A DNA stretch of 64,000 nt from an uncultured Dehalococcoidia bacterium (GTDB taxonomy: Bacteria > Chloroflexota > Dehalococcoidia > Bin125), in contig CATQGW010000001.1 of assembly GCA_958295515.1 (NCBI GenBank), positions 1,070,658 through 1,134,657 of the forward strand, in the 5' to 3' direction. This document shows positions 50,046-59,608 of the stretch, in pieces (the stretch's first letter is position 1; each line of letters begins with the position of its first letter). The notes beneath the pieces were generated by a model that was given only the letters and a program-made list of their open reading frames with translations, was not told where the DNA came from and did no database searches. The translations under genes and the position numbers were made by a program.

Positions 50046-50091
50046 GGGACCCCTCTCATGTGCCGAATTGTGCGAGCGCGCCGCAGCGCGC

Positions 50092-51390
50092 TCAGCCCGC
50101 GCGCGCCGCGTAGCTGATCGGCAGCCGCTTAATCCCGCCGATCAGCCCGGAGCCGAGCCGCTCGACCGGGCCGTTGAGCTGAATCTCATCCAGCCGTTCG
50201 AGCAAGTGGCCGTAGATCGAGCGCAGCTCCAGCCGCGCCAGGTTCGCGCCCAGGCAAAAATGCTCGCCGTAGCCGCCGAACGCGAGGTGCTCGTTGGGTT
50301 CGCGCCCGATCGCAAACCGCTCCGGCTCCTCGAACACATCCTCGTCGCGGTTGGCCGAGGGATACCACATCGCCAGCGACTCCCCCTCCCGGATCGTCGT
50401 CCCGCGAAGCTCCACGTCCCTGGTCGCGGTGCGCGCGAAGTGGATCACCGGCGAGGTCCAGCGCAGGATTTCCTCAATTGCGCCGTCCAGCAGCGCAGGA
50501 TCCTCGCGCAGCTGCGCGAACTCGTCGGGATGCTCGATCAGCGCCAGCAGCCCACCCGACGTCGCGTTCCGCGTCGTCTCGTTGCCCGCCAGAATCAGCA
50601 CGATCGCGTAGGACAGGACATCCATATCCGGCAACGGCTTGCCGTCCACCTCGGCCTGCACCAGCGTGGTCAGCACATCGTCGCCCGGCTCGGCGCGCTT
50701 CCGCGCCATCAGCTCCGTGAAATGCCCCATCAGCCCCAGCATGCCCGATTGCCAGGTCTGCCGCCGCGTCCGACCCTGCTGATATTCGGGATCCTCCGAA
50801 CCGAGAAACTCGTTGGTCCAGTGGAAGATGTCCGGCCACGCGCCGCGGTCCACACCGAGAATCTCGCAGATCGCGGCCATCGGCATCTTCGCCGCGACAT
50901 CGGCGACAAACTCCGCCTCGCGCCGCTTCGTCAGCGGATCCAGCACGTGCGCCGCCGCCTGCCCGATCGCGTCCTCCGCGATCTCGTCGATCCGCTCCTC
51001 GAGGATGCGCATCCCACGCGGCGAGAAGCGGCGGTTGGTCACCGCCCGATACTTGCCGTGCTTGGGCGGATCCATGTTGATCAGGTTGGGGATCGCCAGC
51101 GTCGGATCGGTCGCCGTGCCGCCCTCGCCGTCGCCCGAACCGCCCGTGCGGATCACCAGCCGCTTGCTGCTGATGAACGTCTCCGGGTCGCCCGACACCT
51201 GCTGGATGTCGTCGTACTTGGTGATGCACCAGAACGGCGTCACGCCGGGGCGCTCGTACCAGTAGACCGGCGCCTCGCGGCGCAGCAGCGCCCACTCCCG
51301 CCACGGATAGCCGCGTTCGGCGTACAACTCCGGGCTGACCAGATCGATCTCCTCCAGCCGGCTGGCGAGCGTGGTCATGGCCTCCTCCAC
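50092..51390 (-). CDS. Cytochrome P450
   Basis: LILAGNETTRNATSGG I-helix, EEILRW ExxR, FGGYGEHFCLGANLARLE heme loop. Confidence 0.95.
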   Translation of the reverse strand: MEEAMTTLASRLEEIDLVSPELYAERGYPWREWALLRREAPVYWYERPGVTPFWCITKYDDIQQVSGDPETFISSKRLVIRTGGSGDGEGGTATDPTLAIPNLINMDPPKHGKYRAVTNRRFSPRGMRILEERIDEIAEDAIGQAAAHVLDPLTKRREAEFVADVAAKMPMAAICEILGVDRGAWPDIFHWTNEFLGSEDPEYQQGRTRRQTWQSGMLGLMGHFTELMARKRAEPGDDVLTTLVQAEVDGKPLPDMDVLSYAIVLILAGNETTRNATSGGLLALIEHPDEFAQLREDPALLDGAIEEILRWTSPVIHFARTATRDVELRGTTIREGESLAMWYPSANRDEDVFEEPERFAIGREPNEHLAFGGYGEHFCLGANLARLELRSIYGHLLERLDEIQLNGPVERLGSGLIGGIKRLPISYAARAG

Positions 51391-51503
51391 CTCCTGCGTT
51401 CAGCGTCGCCGCGTCTTCAAGGCGACGGTAACACCCGCGCAGCGCGATCGGGGCAATCGCTAGGATGAGGTGCGCAGCGCAAGCCGATGAAGGAGCGGAT
51501 CCG

Positions 51504-53399
51504 ATGTCGCAAGAGAGCTCGATGCTTGGCGTCTACACGGGAACGACCGAGCCGCCGGCCGACGGCTACGCGCGCGAATCGCTCTATCTGACGATGGAGG
51601 ACGGCTGCCGAATCGCCGTGGACGCGCTGCACCCGACGCGCGGCGGTGCGCGGCTGACCGAGCCCGCGCCGACCGTGCTGCACGCCACGCCCTACCGCCG
51701 CGCGTTCGTGATCTCCGCCGAAGCCGGCGGCGCCGTCGCGCGCTACGTGGAGCAGCTGCGCGGCATGGAGCCCGGCGAGCTGGTCACCCAATACGAAGAG
51801 CGCCCCATCGCCCGCGAGCTGATCCAGCACGGCTACCACTTCGTCTCCGTCGACATTCGCGGCACCGGCGCGTCTTTCGGCGCGGAATACGGCGACTCCT
51901 GGCGGGCCGGGCGCGACATGGCGGCGGTGGTGGACTGGATCTGCGAACAGCCCTGGTCGTCGGGCAAGGTCGGAATGGTCGGCATCTCCTACGAGGGCAT
52001 GATGCAGTTCTTCACCGCCGCCTTCCGCCCCGAAGGGCTGAAATGCATCGCCCCGCAATATCCCGGCCTGCCGCAGTGCTACGTCGACGGCGGACTGGCG
52101 ATCCACAGCTTCGCCCGCGTCTGGGAGCGCCTGCACAAGAGCATGTCGGAGCGCGAGCCCTCCGCCCCGGTGGACGGGCCCGACGGACCGCAGCTGCGCG
52201 AAGCCGCAGAGTCGGAGCGCTCGCCCGACAGCTACCGCTGGGTCGAAACGTTCTCGACCATGGACCCGCGCGACGTGACGCGAATGTCCTCCTACGACGG
52301 TCTGCTGCGTCGGCGCAATCGCGCCGATCTGGGGCTGGGCGAGGTCGCCAGCGGCTGGGTCGACTCCTGCGACCGAATCAACGCCGCCGGCGTACCCGTC
52401 TACCTCGTCACCGGCTGGTGGGACCTCACCTTCCCCGGCTATCTGATCGACGCCTTCAACCGCCTCACCGTGCCCAAGAAGCTGATCGTCGGCCCCTGGA
52501 ACCACGGGCAGGGCGGCGACCCCGAGCTGCTGCGCTGGTTCGACTACTGGCTGAAGGGAATCGACAACGGCGTGACGACGGAAGCGCCCGTCCACTACGG
52601 CGTCAGCGAGCCGTCGGGCGCGACCGAGTGGAAATCCGCGCCCCGCCTGCCGCTGCCCGAGGCGCAGTACCGCGCCCACTGGCTGGCCGCCGACGGCGGG
52701 CTGACCAAAGCGCAGCCGCGCGACGAAACGACAGCTCCCTATGAGGTGAACCACGCGGTCAGCCTGGGCGCAATGGGGCGGCACAGCTACTACGTGGACG
52801 ATCTCTACATCAACACGGTCGATCTCAACGCGCGCGCCGAGCGCTGCCTCACATTCACCAGCGAACCGCTGGAGACGGACATCGAGATCGTCGGCTGGCC
52901 GGCGCTCGAGCTCGAAGTCGCAACCAATTCGGATCGCGGCGCGGTCGTAGCCACGCTCGAACAGATCGGCGCAGACGGAGCCGCCGCCTACCTCTCCGAA
53001 GGCTTCATCAACTTCGCGCACCGCCGCACCGCGGCGGACCCCGGCGGGCACGAGGGCCCGGTCTGGCACAGCTGGAGCAAGGGCGATCTCGCCTCAGTCA
53101 CAGCAGGCGAGCGGATGAACGTACAACTCGAGCTCTATCCCGTGGCCTGCTGCGTACGCGCCGGCGAACGCCTGCGCCTCACCCTGGCCGGCGCAGACGC
53201 CGACAACCTCGTCGTGCCCACCATCGGCGACGGCGCCGCGCTCAGCTTCACTCTCGGCGGCGAACGCGGCTCGCGCCTGCTCCTGCCAATCGTCAACAAC
53301 AACCTCGCCCCGACAGCCGCAACGGTCGAAGGAGCGTTCAACAACAGCAACGGCGACTTCGCCTTCCGCCGCCCAAACGACCCGCCCCTCCGCCGCTAG
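51504..53399 (+). CDS. CocE/NonD family (S15) hydrolase
   Basis: VSVDIRGTGASFG...GKVGMVGISYEGMMQF...GPWNHGQGGD. Confidence 0.9.
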   Translation: MSQESSMLGVYTGTTEPPADGYARESLYLTMEDGCRIAVDALHPTRGGARLTEPAPTVLHATPYRRAFVISAEAGGAVARYVEQLRGMEPGELVTQYEERPIARELIQHGYHFVSVDIRGTGASFGAEYGDSWRAGRDMAAVVDWICEQPWSSGKVGMVGISYEGMMQFFTAAFRPEGLKCIAPQYPGLPQCYVDGGLAIHSFARVWERLHKSMSEREPSAPVDGPDGPQLREAAESERSPDSYRWVETFSTMDPRDVTRMSSYDGLLRRRNRADLGLGEVASGWVDSCDRINAAGVPVYLVTGWWDLTFPGYLIDAFNRLTVPKKLIVGPWNHGQGGDPELLRWFDYWLKGIDNGVTTEAPVHYGVSEPSGATEWKSAPRLPLPEAQYRAHWLAADGGLTKAQPRDETTAPYEVNHAVSLGAMGRHSYYVDDLYINTVDLNARAERCLTFTSEPLETDIEIVGWPALELEVATNSDRGAVVATLEQIGADGAAAYLSEGFINFAHRRTAADPGGHEGPVWHSWSKGDLASVTAGERMNVQLELYPVACCVRAGERLRLTLAGADADNLVVPTIGDGAALSFTLGGERGSRLLLPIVNNNLAPTAATVEGAFNNSNGDFAFRRPNDPPLRR

Positions 53400-53426
53400 C
53401 AACCCACCGCCATTCCCACCCCACCC

Positions 53427-53665
53427 CGTCATACCCGCGCCCCGCCGCGGGTATCTCGCCGTGAGCACCACCAAAGCAACGCCCACCCGCCCGCGCCCCC
53501 ACTCCGTCATACCCGCGCTTGCCGCGGGTATCTCGCCGTGACGACCACCAAAGCAGCGGGCAGCCTCCCGTCCCTGATCCGGCATCACGGAGGTGGGCGC
53601 GGGCATTTGGCGAGGGCTGGTGCTGACCACAGCGAGATTGCCGCGGCGGAGCGCGGCAATGACGG
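53427..53665. repeat. Cluster of REP-like palindromes in both orientations
   Basis: Two copies of CCGTCATACCCGCG..CGCGGGTATCTCGCCGTG plus inverted CACAGCGAGATTGCCGCGGCGGAGCGCGGCAATGACGG. Confidence 0.85.
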
Positions 53666-53677
53666 AAAAGGGGAGAC

Positions 53678-54844
53678 TCAGCCGCTCCCCGCCCCCAGCA
53701 AATCGCGCGCCATGATGATCCGCTGCACCTCGCTCGGACCCTCCCCAATCCGCCGGATCCGCATCTCCCGATACCAGCGCTCCAGCGGCAGATCCTTGGT
53801 CACCCCGATCCCCCCGTGAATCTGAATCGCCCGATCCACCACGCGGCTCGCGCCCTCCGTCGAAGTCAGCTTCGCCATCGCCGCCTCGAAGCGGAACGGC
53901 TCGCCCTGCTCGGCCTTCTCCGCCGCCGCGAGGTACATGAAGCGGCTCGTGCGGATATCAATCTCGTTATCGACCACCATCCACTGGATCGCCTGACGCG
54001 AGGACAGCGGCGCGCCGAACGTCTCGCGTTGCTTGCTGTAGGCAATCGCCAGCTCCTGCGCAGCGACCGCAATCCCCACGCAGGCCGCCGAGTAGGGGAT
54101 GCGCTGGCGCGTCAGCGCCGCGTTCGCCAGCGAGAAGCCGCCGCCCTCCTCCCCGAGCAGATTGGCCGCCGGCACCCGCGCATCGTCGAACGACAACTCG
54201 GTGCCGTAGTTCGCCGAGCGCAGCGTGTGGACAACCCGCCGCACCTCAAAGCCCGGCGTGTCGGTGTCGACCAAGAACGCCGAAATCCCGCGCCGCCCCT
54301 TGGACGGATCCGTCCGCGCGAACACCAGCCCGAAATCGGCCCGATCCGCGCCCGAACTGAACAGCTTCGAGCCGTTCAGCACCCAGTCGTCGCCGTCCTT
54401 CACCGCCCGCGTCTGAATCGCGCGCGCCGGATCCGACCCGCCGCTGGGCTCGGTCAGCCCGAAAAACGCGCGCTTCTCGCCGCGCAGCATCGGGTACAGG
54501 TACCGCTCCTTCTGTTCGTCGTCGGCCGAGTACAGCTGCGCCAGCCCCGCCGAACCGAACGCGCCGTAGCAGGGCAGATACAGCCCCGCGCGGTGCTGCG
54601 ACATCTCCTCCGCCACCAGCCCGCGCGTCGTCAGCGGCAGCCCCGGGCCGCCGTACTCCTCCGGCACATCAATGTGGTACAGCCCCATCCCCTGCACGAT
54701 GCCCTTGAGCCGATCCAGCTCGCCCGGCGGCAGCTCCACCGCGTCGGGATCCAGATCGCGCTCCAGCGGGACCACCTCCTCGCGCACGAAGCGGCGCACC
54801 GCCTGAGTGATCATCCGCTGCTCTTCACTCATCAGAAATTCCAC
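53678..54844 (-). CDS. Acyl-CoA dehydrogenase
   Basis: FFGLTEPSGGSDPARAIQTRAV...RTSRFMYLAAAEK...QIHGGIGVTKDLPLERWYREMRIRRIGEGPSEVQR. Confidence 0.94.
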   Translation of the reverse strand: MEFLMSEEQRMITQAVRRFVREEVVPLERDLDPDAVELPPGELDRLKGIVQGMGLYHIDVPEEYGGPGLPLTTRGLVAEEMSQHRAGLYLPCYGAFGSAGLAQLYSADDEQKERYLYPMLRGEKRAFFGLTEPSGGSDPARAIQTRAVKDGDDWVLNGSKLFSSGADRADFGLVFARTDPSKGRRGISAFLVDTDTPGFEVRRVVHTLRSANYGTELSFDDARVPAANLLGEEGGGFSLANAALTRQRIPYSAACVGIAVAAQELAIAYSKQRETFGAPLSSRQAIQWMVVDNEIDIRTSRFMYLAAAEKAEQGEPFRFEAAMAKLTSTEGASRVVDRAIQIHGGIGVTKDLPLERWYREMRIRRIGEGPSEVQRIIMARDLLGAGSG

Positions 54845-54845
54845 G

Positions 54846-55259
54846 TCAGCCGCCCTCTCCGCGCCGCGCCTTGTCGTCGGAGCGCCGCAGACGCCCCAGC
54901 TGCGGCATATCGCGCCAATCGCCCGCCGCGTTGCCCGGCGGCCAATCCGACGCCGTATCGCGCTGATACTGCATCAGCATCTCCAACCGCTTCGTCGTGT
55001 ACTGCTGGTTCGCCTCCCAGCGAAAGCTGTGCCCGCGCTCGCGCAGCACCGCGTTCGCCTCGCCGCCGCCGAAATGCAGAGCCAGACGGCTGCGCAGCCC
55101 GAACGGCTCCCGCCCGCCTGCTTGCCCGATATACAGCAGCGCCCCCTCCGCGTCCGCGATCTCATACACCCCGACCACCGCCGGCACCGCCCGAATCGCC
55201 TCCGCAGAGGCGGAAATCCAAGGTTTGCGAATGCCCACAGCGCTCCTCCTCCCGCACAA
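54846..55259 (-). CDS. GIY-YIG-like domain protein
   Basis: GVYEIADAEGALLYIGQAGGREPFGLRSRLALHF resembles GIY-YIG core. Confidence 0.5.
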   Translation of the reverse strand: MCGRRSAVGIRKPWISASAEAIRAVPAVVGVYEIADAEGALLYIGQAGGREPFGLRSRLALHFGGGEANAVLRERGHSFRWEANQQYTTKRLEMLMQYQRDTASDWPPGNAAGDWRDMPQLGRLRRSDDKARRGEGG

Positions 55260-55340
55260 TGCTAGCGCGGGCGCGTCAGGGAACCGCGCCGCCCTCCCGT
55301 TCGTCTGGCTAGCATCGCCGATGGGTGGGGGAGGCTGCCA

Positions 55341-56762
55341 ATGCTGCGGGGTGTCGTCTGCGGAGCAATTGCGCTGCTTGCGCTGGCCTGCGGCCTGGCG
55401 GCGCCCGCCGACACGGGCGCATCGCCCCGATCAGCGCCGCCCCCGTTCGAGTGGTGGGCCAACGGCAAGCCGCCCACACCCCCGCTGTATCTGGTGCTGG
55501 AGAGCTCCCGCGAGCTCTGCACGGCGGGCACCCTGACCGAGCTCTCCTGGACAATCAGCGGCGGAACCGCTCCCTACACGCTGACCATCGAGGGCTCCGC
55601 AGTCGACATCGACGCCGACAACATCCGCATCAACTGCGGCGCGCTGCCGTATGACCCGCGCACGGGTGAGCTGGCCGCCAGCCGAACGAAGACCTTCCGC
55701 GGCTCGCTCCGCGACAGCCGCGGCGTGACCACCACCACGACGGCGGCGGTGACGCTGACCACGCCGCCCTACCTGGCCGCCGATGCGGCGCTGCGCTACG
55801 AAACCTACGACCTCACAGGCGCGGCGGCGGGCGCAGGCAGCTACGCCTTCCTCACCGACACGACCGGCGCGGCGAGCGTGGTTCCGACCTACGAAGGCCT
55901 GCGCGACGGCACGGCGAAGCTGCTGCTGATCCACACCTCCGACGCGGAAGAGACGCCGCAACGCTCGCTCTACGACGCTGTGGTGGCGGGCGACCTGTTC
56001 GAGTGGCACGAGTCCTACGATTGTTGGGTGCGCTATCGAGTAACCGAAGTCCGGCCCGATCCGCCGGGCGGCGCGGCGCGCAAACTGCTCGGCGTGGAGC
56101 GGTTAAGCTACGCCTATAGCGGTTGCAGCGGCGCGATCGCTACAGACGTCGCCGTCCTGCTCGCCTGGGGTCCGCTGCCCGATCTGGGCGGCCCGAGTCT
56201 CGCCGCGCCGCTGCGTCACGGGCCGTATCAGCTCGTCCCTACAAGCTGGCGCGGCATGGCGGAGGAGCCCAGAAGCTATCTCCCTTCAGCTTACTCCGCT
56301 ACCAATCCGACCTACACGAGCGACCTCGCTGCGGCGCAACGGCTTCCCTACTGGCGCGATCCCGATCTGCCGGCGGGCTGGACATTCGCATGGGCAACCG
56401 CCGGCGACGTGAGCGGTCCCACCTATGGCTACTGGGCGGTGTTCGCCTCAGAACGAGGCGGGTACGGCGTCACGATCGAGGGTTACTACGCGGACTACAG
56501 GGGCCACCCGGAGGAGTCGTCGTGGCTAAATGCTCGCGGTGCCCTCGAGACGCGGATCATTGCGGGGCGCCCAGCAACAGTTGCGTATAGCCCGCCAGGA
56601 CCGAGCCACGATGACCTGTCCGCGGTGACCGTCTGGATCTATGACTCGTCAACTGAGGCTGAGTACATGATCCTCGGAGAGGTCAAGAACCTGCGCGGAA
56701 GCAACGTCGACGCCGCCATCGCGATCGCACGCAGCCTCTTCGAAGGAGCAGATGCGCCATGA
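55341..56762 (+). CDS. Secreted protein with repeated EWWxxGKPxxPPLYL...SRELCTAGTLTE module (copy 1)
   Basis: Signal peptide; near-identical to the C-terminal half of 56759..59458. Confidence 0.7.
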   Translation: MLRGVVCGAIALLALACGLAAPADTGASPRSAPPPFEWWANGKPPTPPLYLVLESSRELCTAGTLTELSWTISGGTAPYTLTIEGSAVDIDADNIRINCGALPYDPRTGELAASRTKTFRGSLRDSRGVTTTTTAAVTLTTPPYLAADAALRYETYDLTGAAAGAGSYAFLTDTTGAASVVPTYEGLRDGTAKLLLIHTSDAEETPQRSLYDAVVAGDLFEWHESYDCWVRYRVTEVRPDPPGGAARKLLGVERLSYAYSGCSGAIATDVAVLLAWGPLPDLGGPSLAAPLRHGPYQLVPTSWRGMAEEPRSYLPSAYSATNPTYTSDLAAAQRLPYWRDPDLPAGWTFAWATAGDVSGPTYGYWAVFASERGGYGVTIEGYYADYRGHPEESSWLNARGALETRIIAGRPATVAYSPPGPSHDDLSAVTVWIYDSSTEAEYMILGEVKNLRGSNVDAAIAIARSLFEGADAP

Positions 56763-59458
56763 CGAAATCGCGCTCAGCTCCGGCCATCAGACTTGCGGCG
56801 CTGCTGCTGGCGCTGGCGGCGGGGCTGCTCTGGGCGGCGGGCGGAGCGTCGGCCAGAGGGCCGATCGAGTGGTGGGCAGATGGCAAACCAGCTACACCCC
56901 CGCTATACCTCAAGCTGACCAGCTCCCGCGAGCTCTGCACCGCCGGCACCCTGACCGAGGTCTCCTGGCGGATCAGCGGCGGCGCGCCGCCGTACTCGCT
57001 GAGTGTTGAGGGATCGGCTGTCGACATCAGCGCCGATAACCTGCGGATCAACTGTGGCGCGTTGACCCCCACGGAGGCCGCCGACGCGGAGGCAACACTC
57101 GCCGCCAAGACAATCACGGCCACCGTCACCGACGCCAGAGGCGTGCGGAGTGCGGCGTCGCTCGATGTGGCGCGGGCACGGGCGCTGCCTGCGCCGACGG
57201 GGCTCAGCTACAGCCCAGCGACGGGCTGGGCAAGGACCTTCTGGGACTGGGTCGACGGAGCGGGTTCGCAGTCGCCTGAGCGTCCCAGGTACCCCGACTA
57301 CCCAGATTCGCCGCCCGTGCGAGACCAATATCTCGTGCGCTATCGAGCAACCGGCGGTACCGAGTGGCGACATGCTGTGTGGGCCACAAACAGCGGCCCA
57401 AACGAATGGGAGACGGCGGGCCCGGGCATTCACGAGATGCAGGTCGCCGCGATCCGCCATTCGCTCGAGGCGGAGACACCGGCGGCGCTGCGCTGGAGCG
57501 AGACGTTGCGTTATGTGTACGCGACCGCTCCTGCGAACGCCACCGTCTCGACAACCGCGACCACGGTCACCGTATCGTGGGACGCGCAACCATACGCTGG
57601 CATCACTGTCGTCACGCTGCAAGGACCAAGCGGCTACCGGGACCGGCTGGTAGACGAGCCGAGCGAGCCGGGCCGCGATACTATCACGTTCTCCGATGTG
57701 CCACCCGAAACGTCTTACGAGGTCGTGATCGACAAGGGCTCGCCTGACGGGATTGTCAGCGGGCGGACCGAGCTCACCGCGCGGACCGGCGCGGCGCCGG
57801 CAGGCTGGGAGGCGAACCCCACCGGGCCGCAAAACGTGACGGTCGCCACCAACGGGAACGAGATCACCGTGACGTGGGTGGAGCCGTATGCCGGCGCCGC
57901 GAACAGGTACGACGTGGCGATCACCGAGGAGCGCACGGGCGCTCTGGTCGACATCACTTGGGTGGCAGACTCGACACGACAGTGGTCAACCCGGGGCATC
58001 TTCCGGCCGATCAGGCGCAGGGGGGCGTATCGGGTGCGCGTGACGCACGTTGATCTGATCACGGCGTCGGTCTACAAAACCGTGACCGTGCCGGCATCGA
58101 CGCCGAGCGGCGTCCAAGAGGCCCAATCCTCAGAACCGCCTAGCCCGGCGATCGAGTGGTGGGCGGACGGGAGGCCGGCATTCCCACCGCTGTATCTGGC
58201 GCTGGAGAGCTCGCGCGAGCTCTGCACGGCGGGCACCCTGACGGAGGTTTCGTGGAAGATCAGTGGCGGAACTGCTCCCTACACGCTGAGCGTAGAGGGA
58301 GAAACTGTGGATGTGGACGCGGACAACATCCACATCAACTGCGGCGCGCTGCCGCATGACCTGCGCACGGGCGAGCTGGCCGCCAGCCGGACGAAGACCT
58401 TCCGCGGCTCGCTCCGCGACAGCCGCGGCGTCACCACCACCGCGACAGCGCCGGTGACGCTGACCACGCCGCCCTACCTGGCCGCCGATACGGCGCTGCG
58501 CTACGAAACCTACGACCTCACAGGCGCGGCGGCGAGCGCAGGCAGCTACGCCTTCCTTACCAGCGCGGCGAGCGTGGTTACGACCTACGAAGGCCTGCGC
58601 GACGGCACAGCGAAGCAGTTGCTGGTCCACACCTCCGACGCGCAGGGAGTGTCGCGCGCCGCGCTCTACGCCGCAGTCGCGGCGGGCGACCTGTTCGAGT
58701 GGCGCGAGTCCTACGATTGCTGGGTGCGCTATCGAGTAACCGACATCCGGCCCGACCCGTCGGTCGCCGCGGCGCACAAACTGCTCGCCGTGGAGTGGAC
58801 GACCTACGCTTTCACGGGCTGCAGCGGCGCGATCGTTGCGGACGCCGCAGTCCTGATCGCCTGGGGTCCGCTGCCCGATCTGGGCGGCCCCAGTCTCGCC
58901 GCACCGCTGCGTCATGGGCCGTATCAGATCGTCCCTACAGGCTGGCGCGGCGTGACGGAGGAGCCCAGAAGCTATCTTCCTTCAGCTTACTCCGCTACCA
59001 ATCCGACCTACACGCGGGACCTCGCTGCGGCGCGACGGCTTCCCTACTGGCGCGATCCCGATCTGCCGGCGGGCTGGACATTCGCATGGGCAACCGCCGG
59101 CGACGTGAGCGGTCCCACCTATGGGTACTGGGCAACGTTCGCTACAGAGCGAGGCGGGCACGGCGTCACAATCTTCGGTTACTACGCGGACTATCGGGGC
59201 CACCCGGAAGAGTCGTCGTGGCGAAACGCTCGAGGCGTCTTCGAAACACGGACCATCGCGGGACGTCCAGCGAAGGTCATGTACAGCCCGCCAGGACCGA
59301 GCCACGACGACTGGTTCCCGGTGACCGTCTGGGTTTATGACTCGTCGACGGAGGCTGAATACATGATCCTCGGAAAAGTCAAGAGCCTGCGCGGCGATAA
59401 CGTCGACGCCGTCATCGCGATCGCGCGGAGTCTGTTTGAGGAGACAGATGCGCCATGA
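56759..59458 (+). CDS. Secreted protein with two copies of the module and Fn3-like domains
   Basis: ATGA overlap with upstream gene; modules at ~56865 and ~58150; TVSTTATTVTVSWDAQPYAGIT-type Fn3 strands between. Confidence 0.7.
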   Translation: MTKSRSAPAIRLAALLLALAAGLLWAAGGASARGPIEWWADGKPATPPLYLKLTSSRELCTAGTLTEVSWRISGGAPPYSLSVEGSAVDISADNLRINCGALTPTEAADAEATLAAKTITATVTDARGVRSAASLDVARARALPAPTGLSYSPATGWARTFWDWVDGAGSQSPERPRYPDYPDSPPVRDQYLVRYRATGGTEWRHAVWATNSGPNEWETAGPGIHEMQVAAIRHSLEAETPAALRWSETLRYVYATAPANATVSTTATTVTVSWDAQPYAGITVVTLQGPSGYRDRLVDEPSEPGRDTITFSDVPPETSYEVVIDKGSPDGIVSGRTELTARTGAAPAGWEANPTGPQNVTVATNGNEITVTWVEPYAGAANRYDVAITEERTGALVDITWVADSTRQWSTRGIFRPIRRRGAYRVRVTHVDLITASVYKTVTVPASTPSGVQEAQSSEPPSPAIEWWADGRPAFPPLYLALESSRELCTAGTLTEVSWKISGGTAPYTLSVEGETVDVDADNIHINCGALPHDLRTGELAASRTKTFRGSLRDSRGVTTTATAPVTLTTPPYLAADTALRYETYDLTGAAASAGSYAFLTSAASVVTTYEGLRDGTAKQLLVHTSDAQGVSRAALYAAVAAGDLFEWRESYDCWVRYRVTDIRPDPSVAAAHKLLAVEWTTYAFTGCSGAIVADAAVLIAWGPLPDLGGPSLAAPLRHGPYQIVPTGWRGVTEEPRSYLPSAYSATNPTYTRDLAAARRLPYWRDPDLPAGWTFAWATAGDVSGPTYGYWATFATERGGHGVTIFGYYADYRGHPEESSWRNARGVFETRTIAGRPAKVMYSPPGPSHDDWFPVTVWVYDSSTEAEYMILGKVKSLRGDNVDAVIAIARSLFEETDAP

Positions 59459-59580
59459 CGAAGTCGCGCTCAGCTCCGGCCATCAGACTCGCCCGCCACA
59501 CCCCCGCCGACGCCGAAGGCCTCCCCGCCCTGCTCGACGCGATCGCGGCCTCCGCCGCGGTTCCGGCTGCGACGGAGTAA
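59455..59580 (+). pseudogene. Truncated third copy: duplicated 5' end of 56759 gene fused to unrelated sequence
   Basis: ATGACGAAGTCGCGCTCAGCTCCGGCCATCAGACT matches 56759 start (MTKSRSAPAIRLA), then diverges and stops after 41 residues. Confidence 0.75.
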
Positions 59581-59608
59581 CGGCTGGATCGCCTGCGCGC
59601 ACATCCGC

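Noticed and set aside
51417-53069. 550-aa minus-strand ORF
   Set aside because: Antisense of the CocE/NonD hydrolase.
53427-53665. Possible CRISPR array or integron site cluster
   Set aside because: Same palindromic repeat family as 31380-31605, no integrase and no regular spacing.
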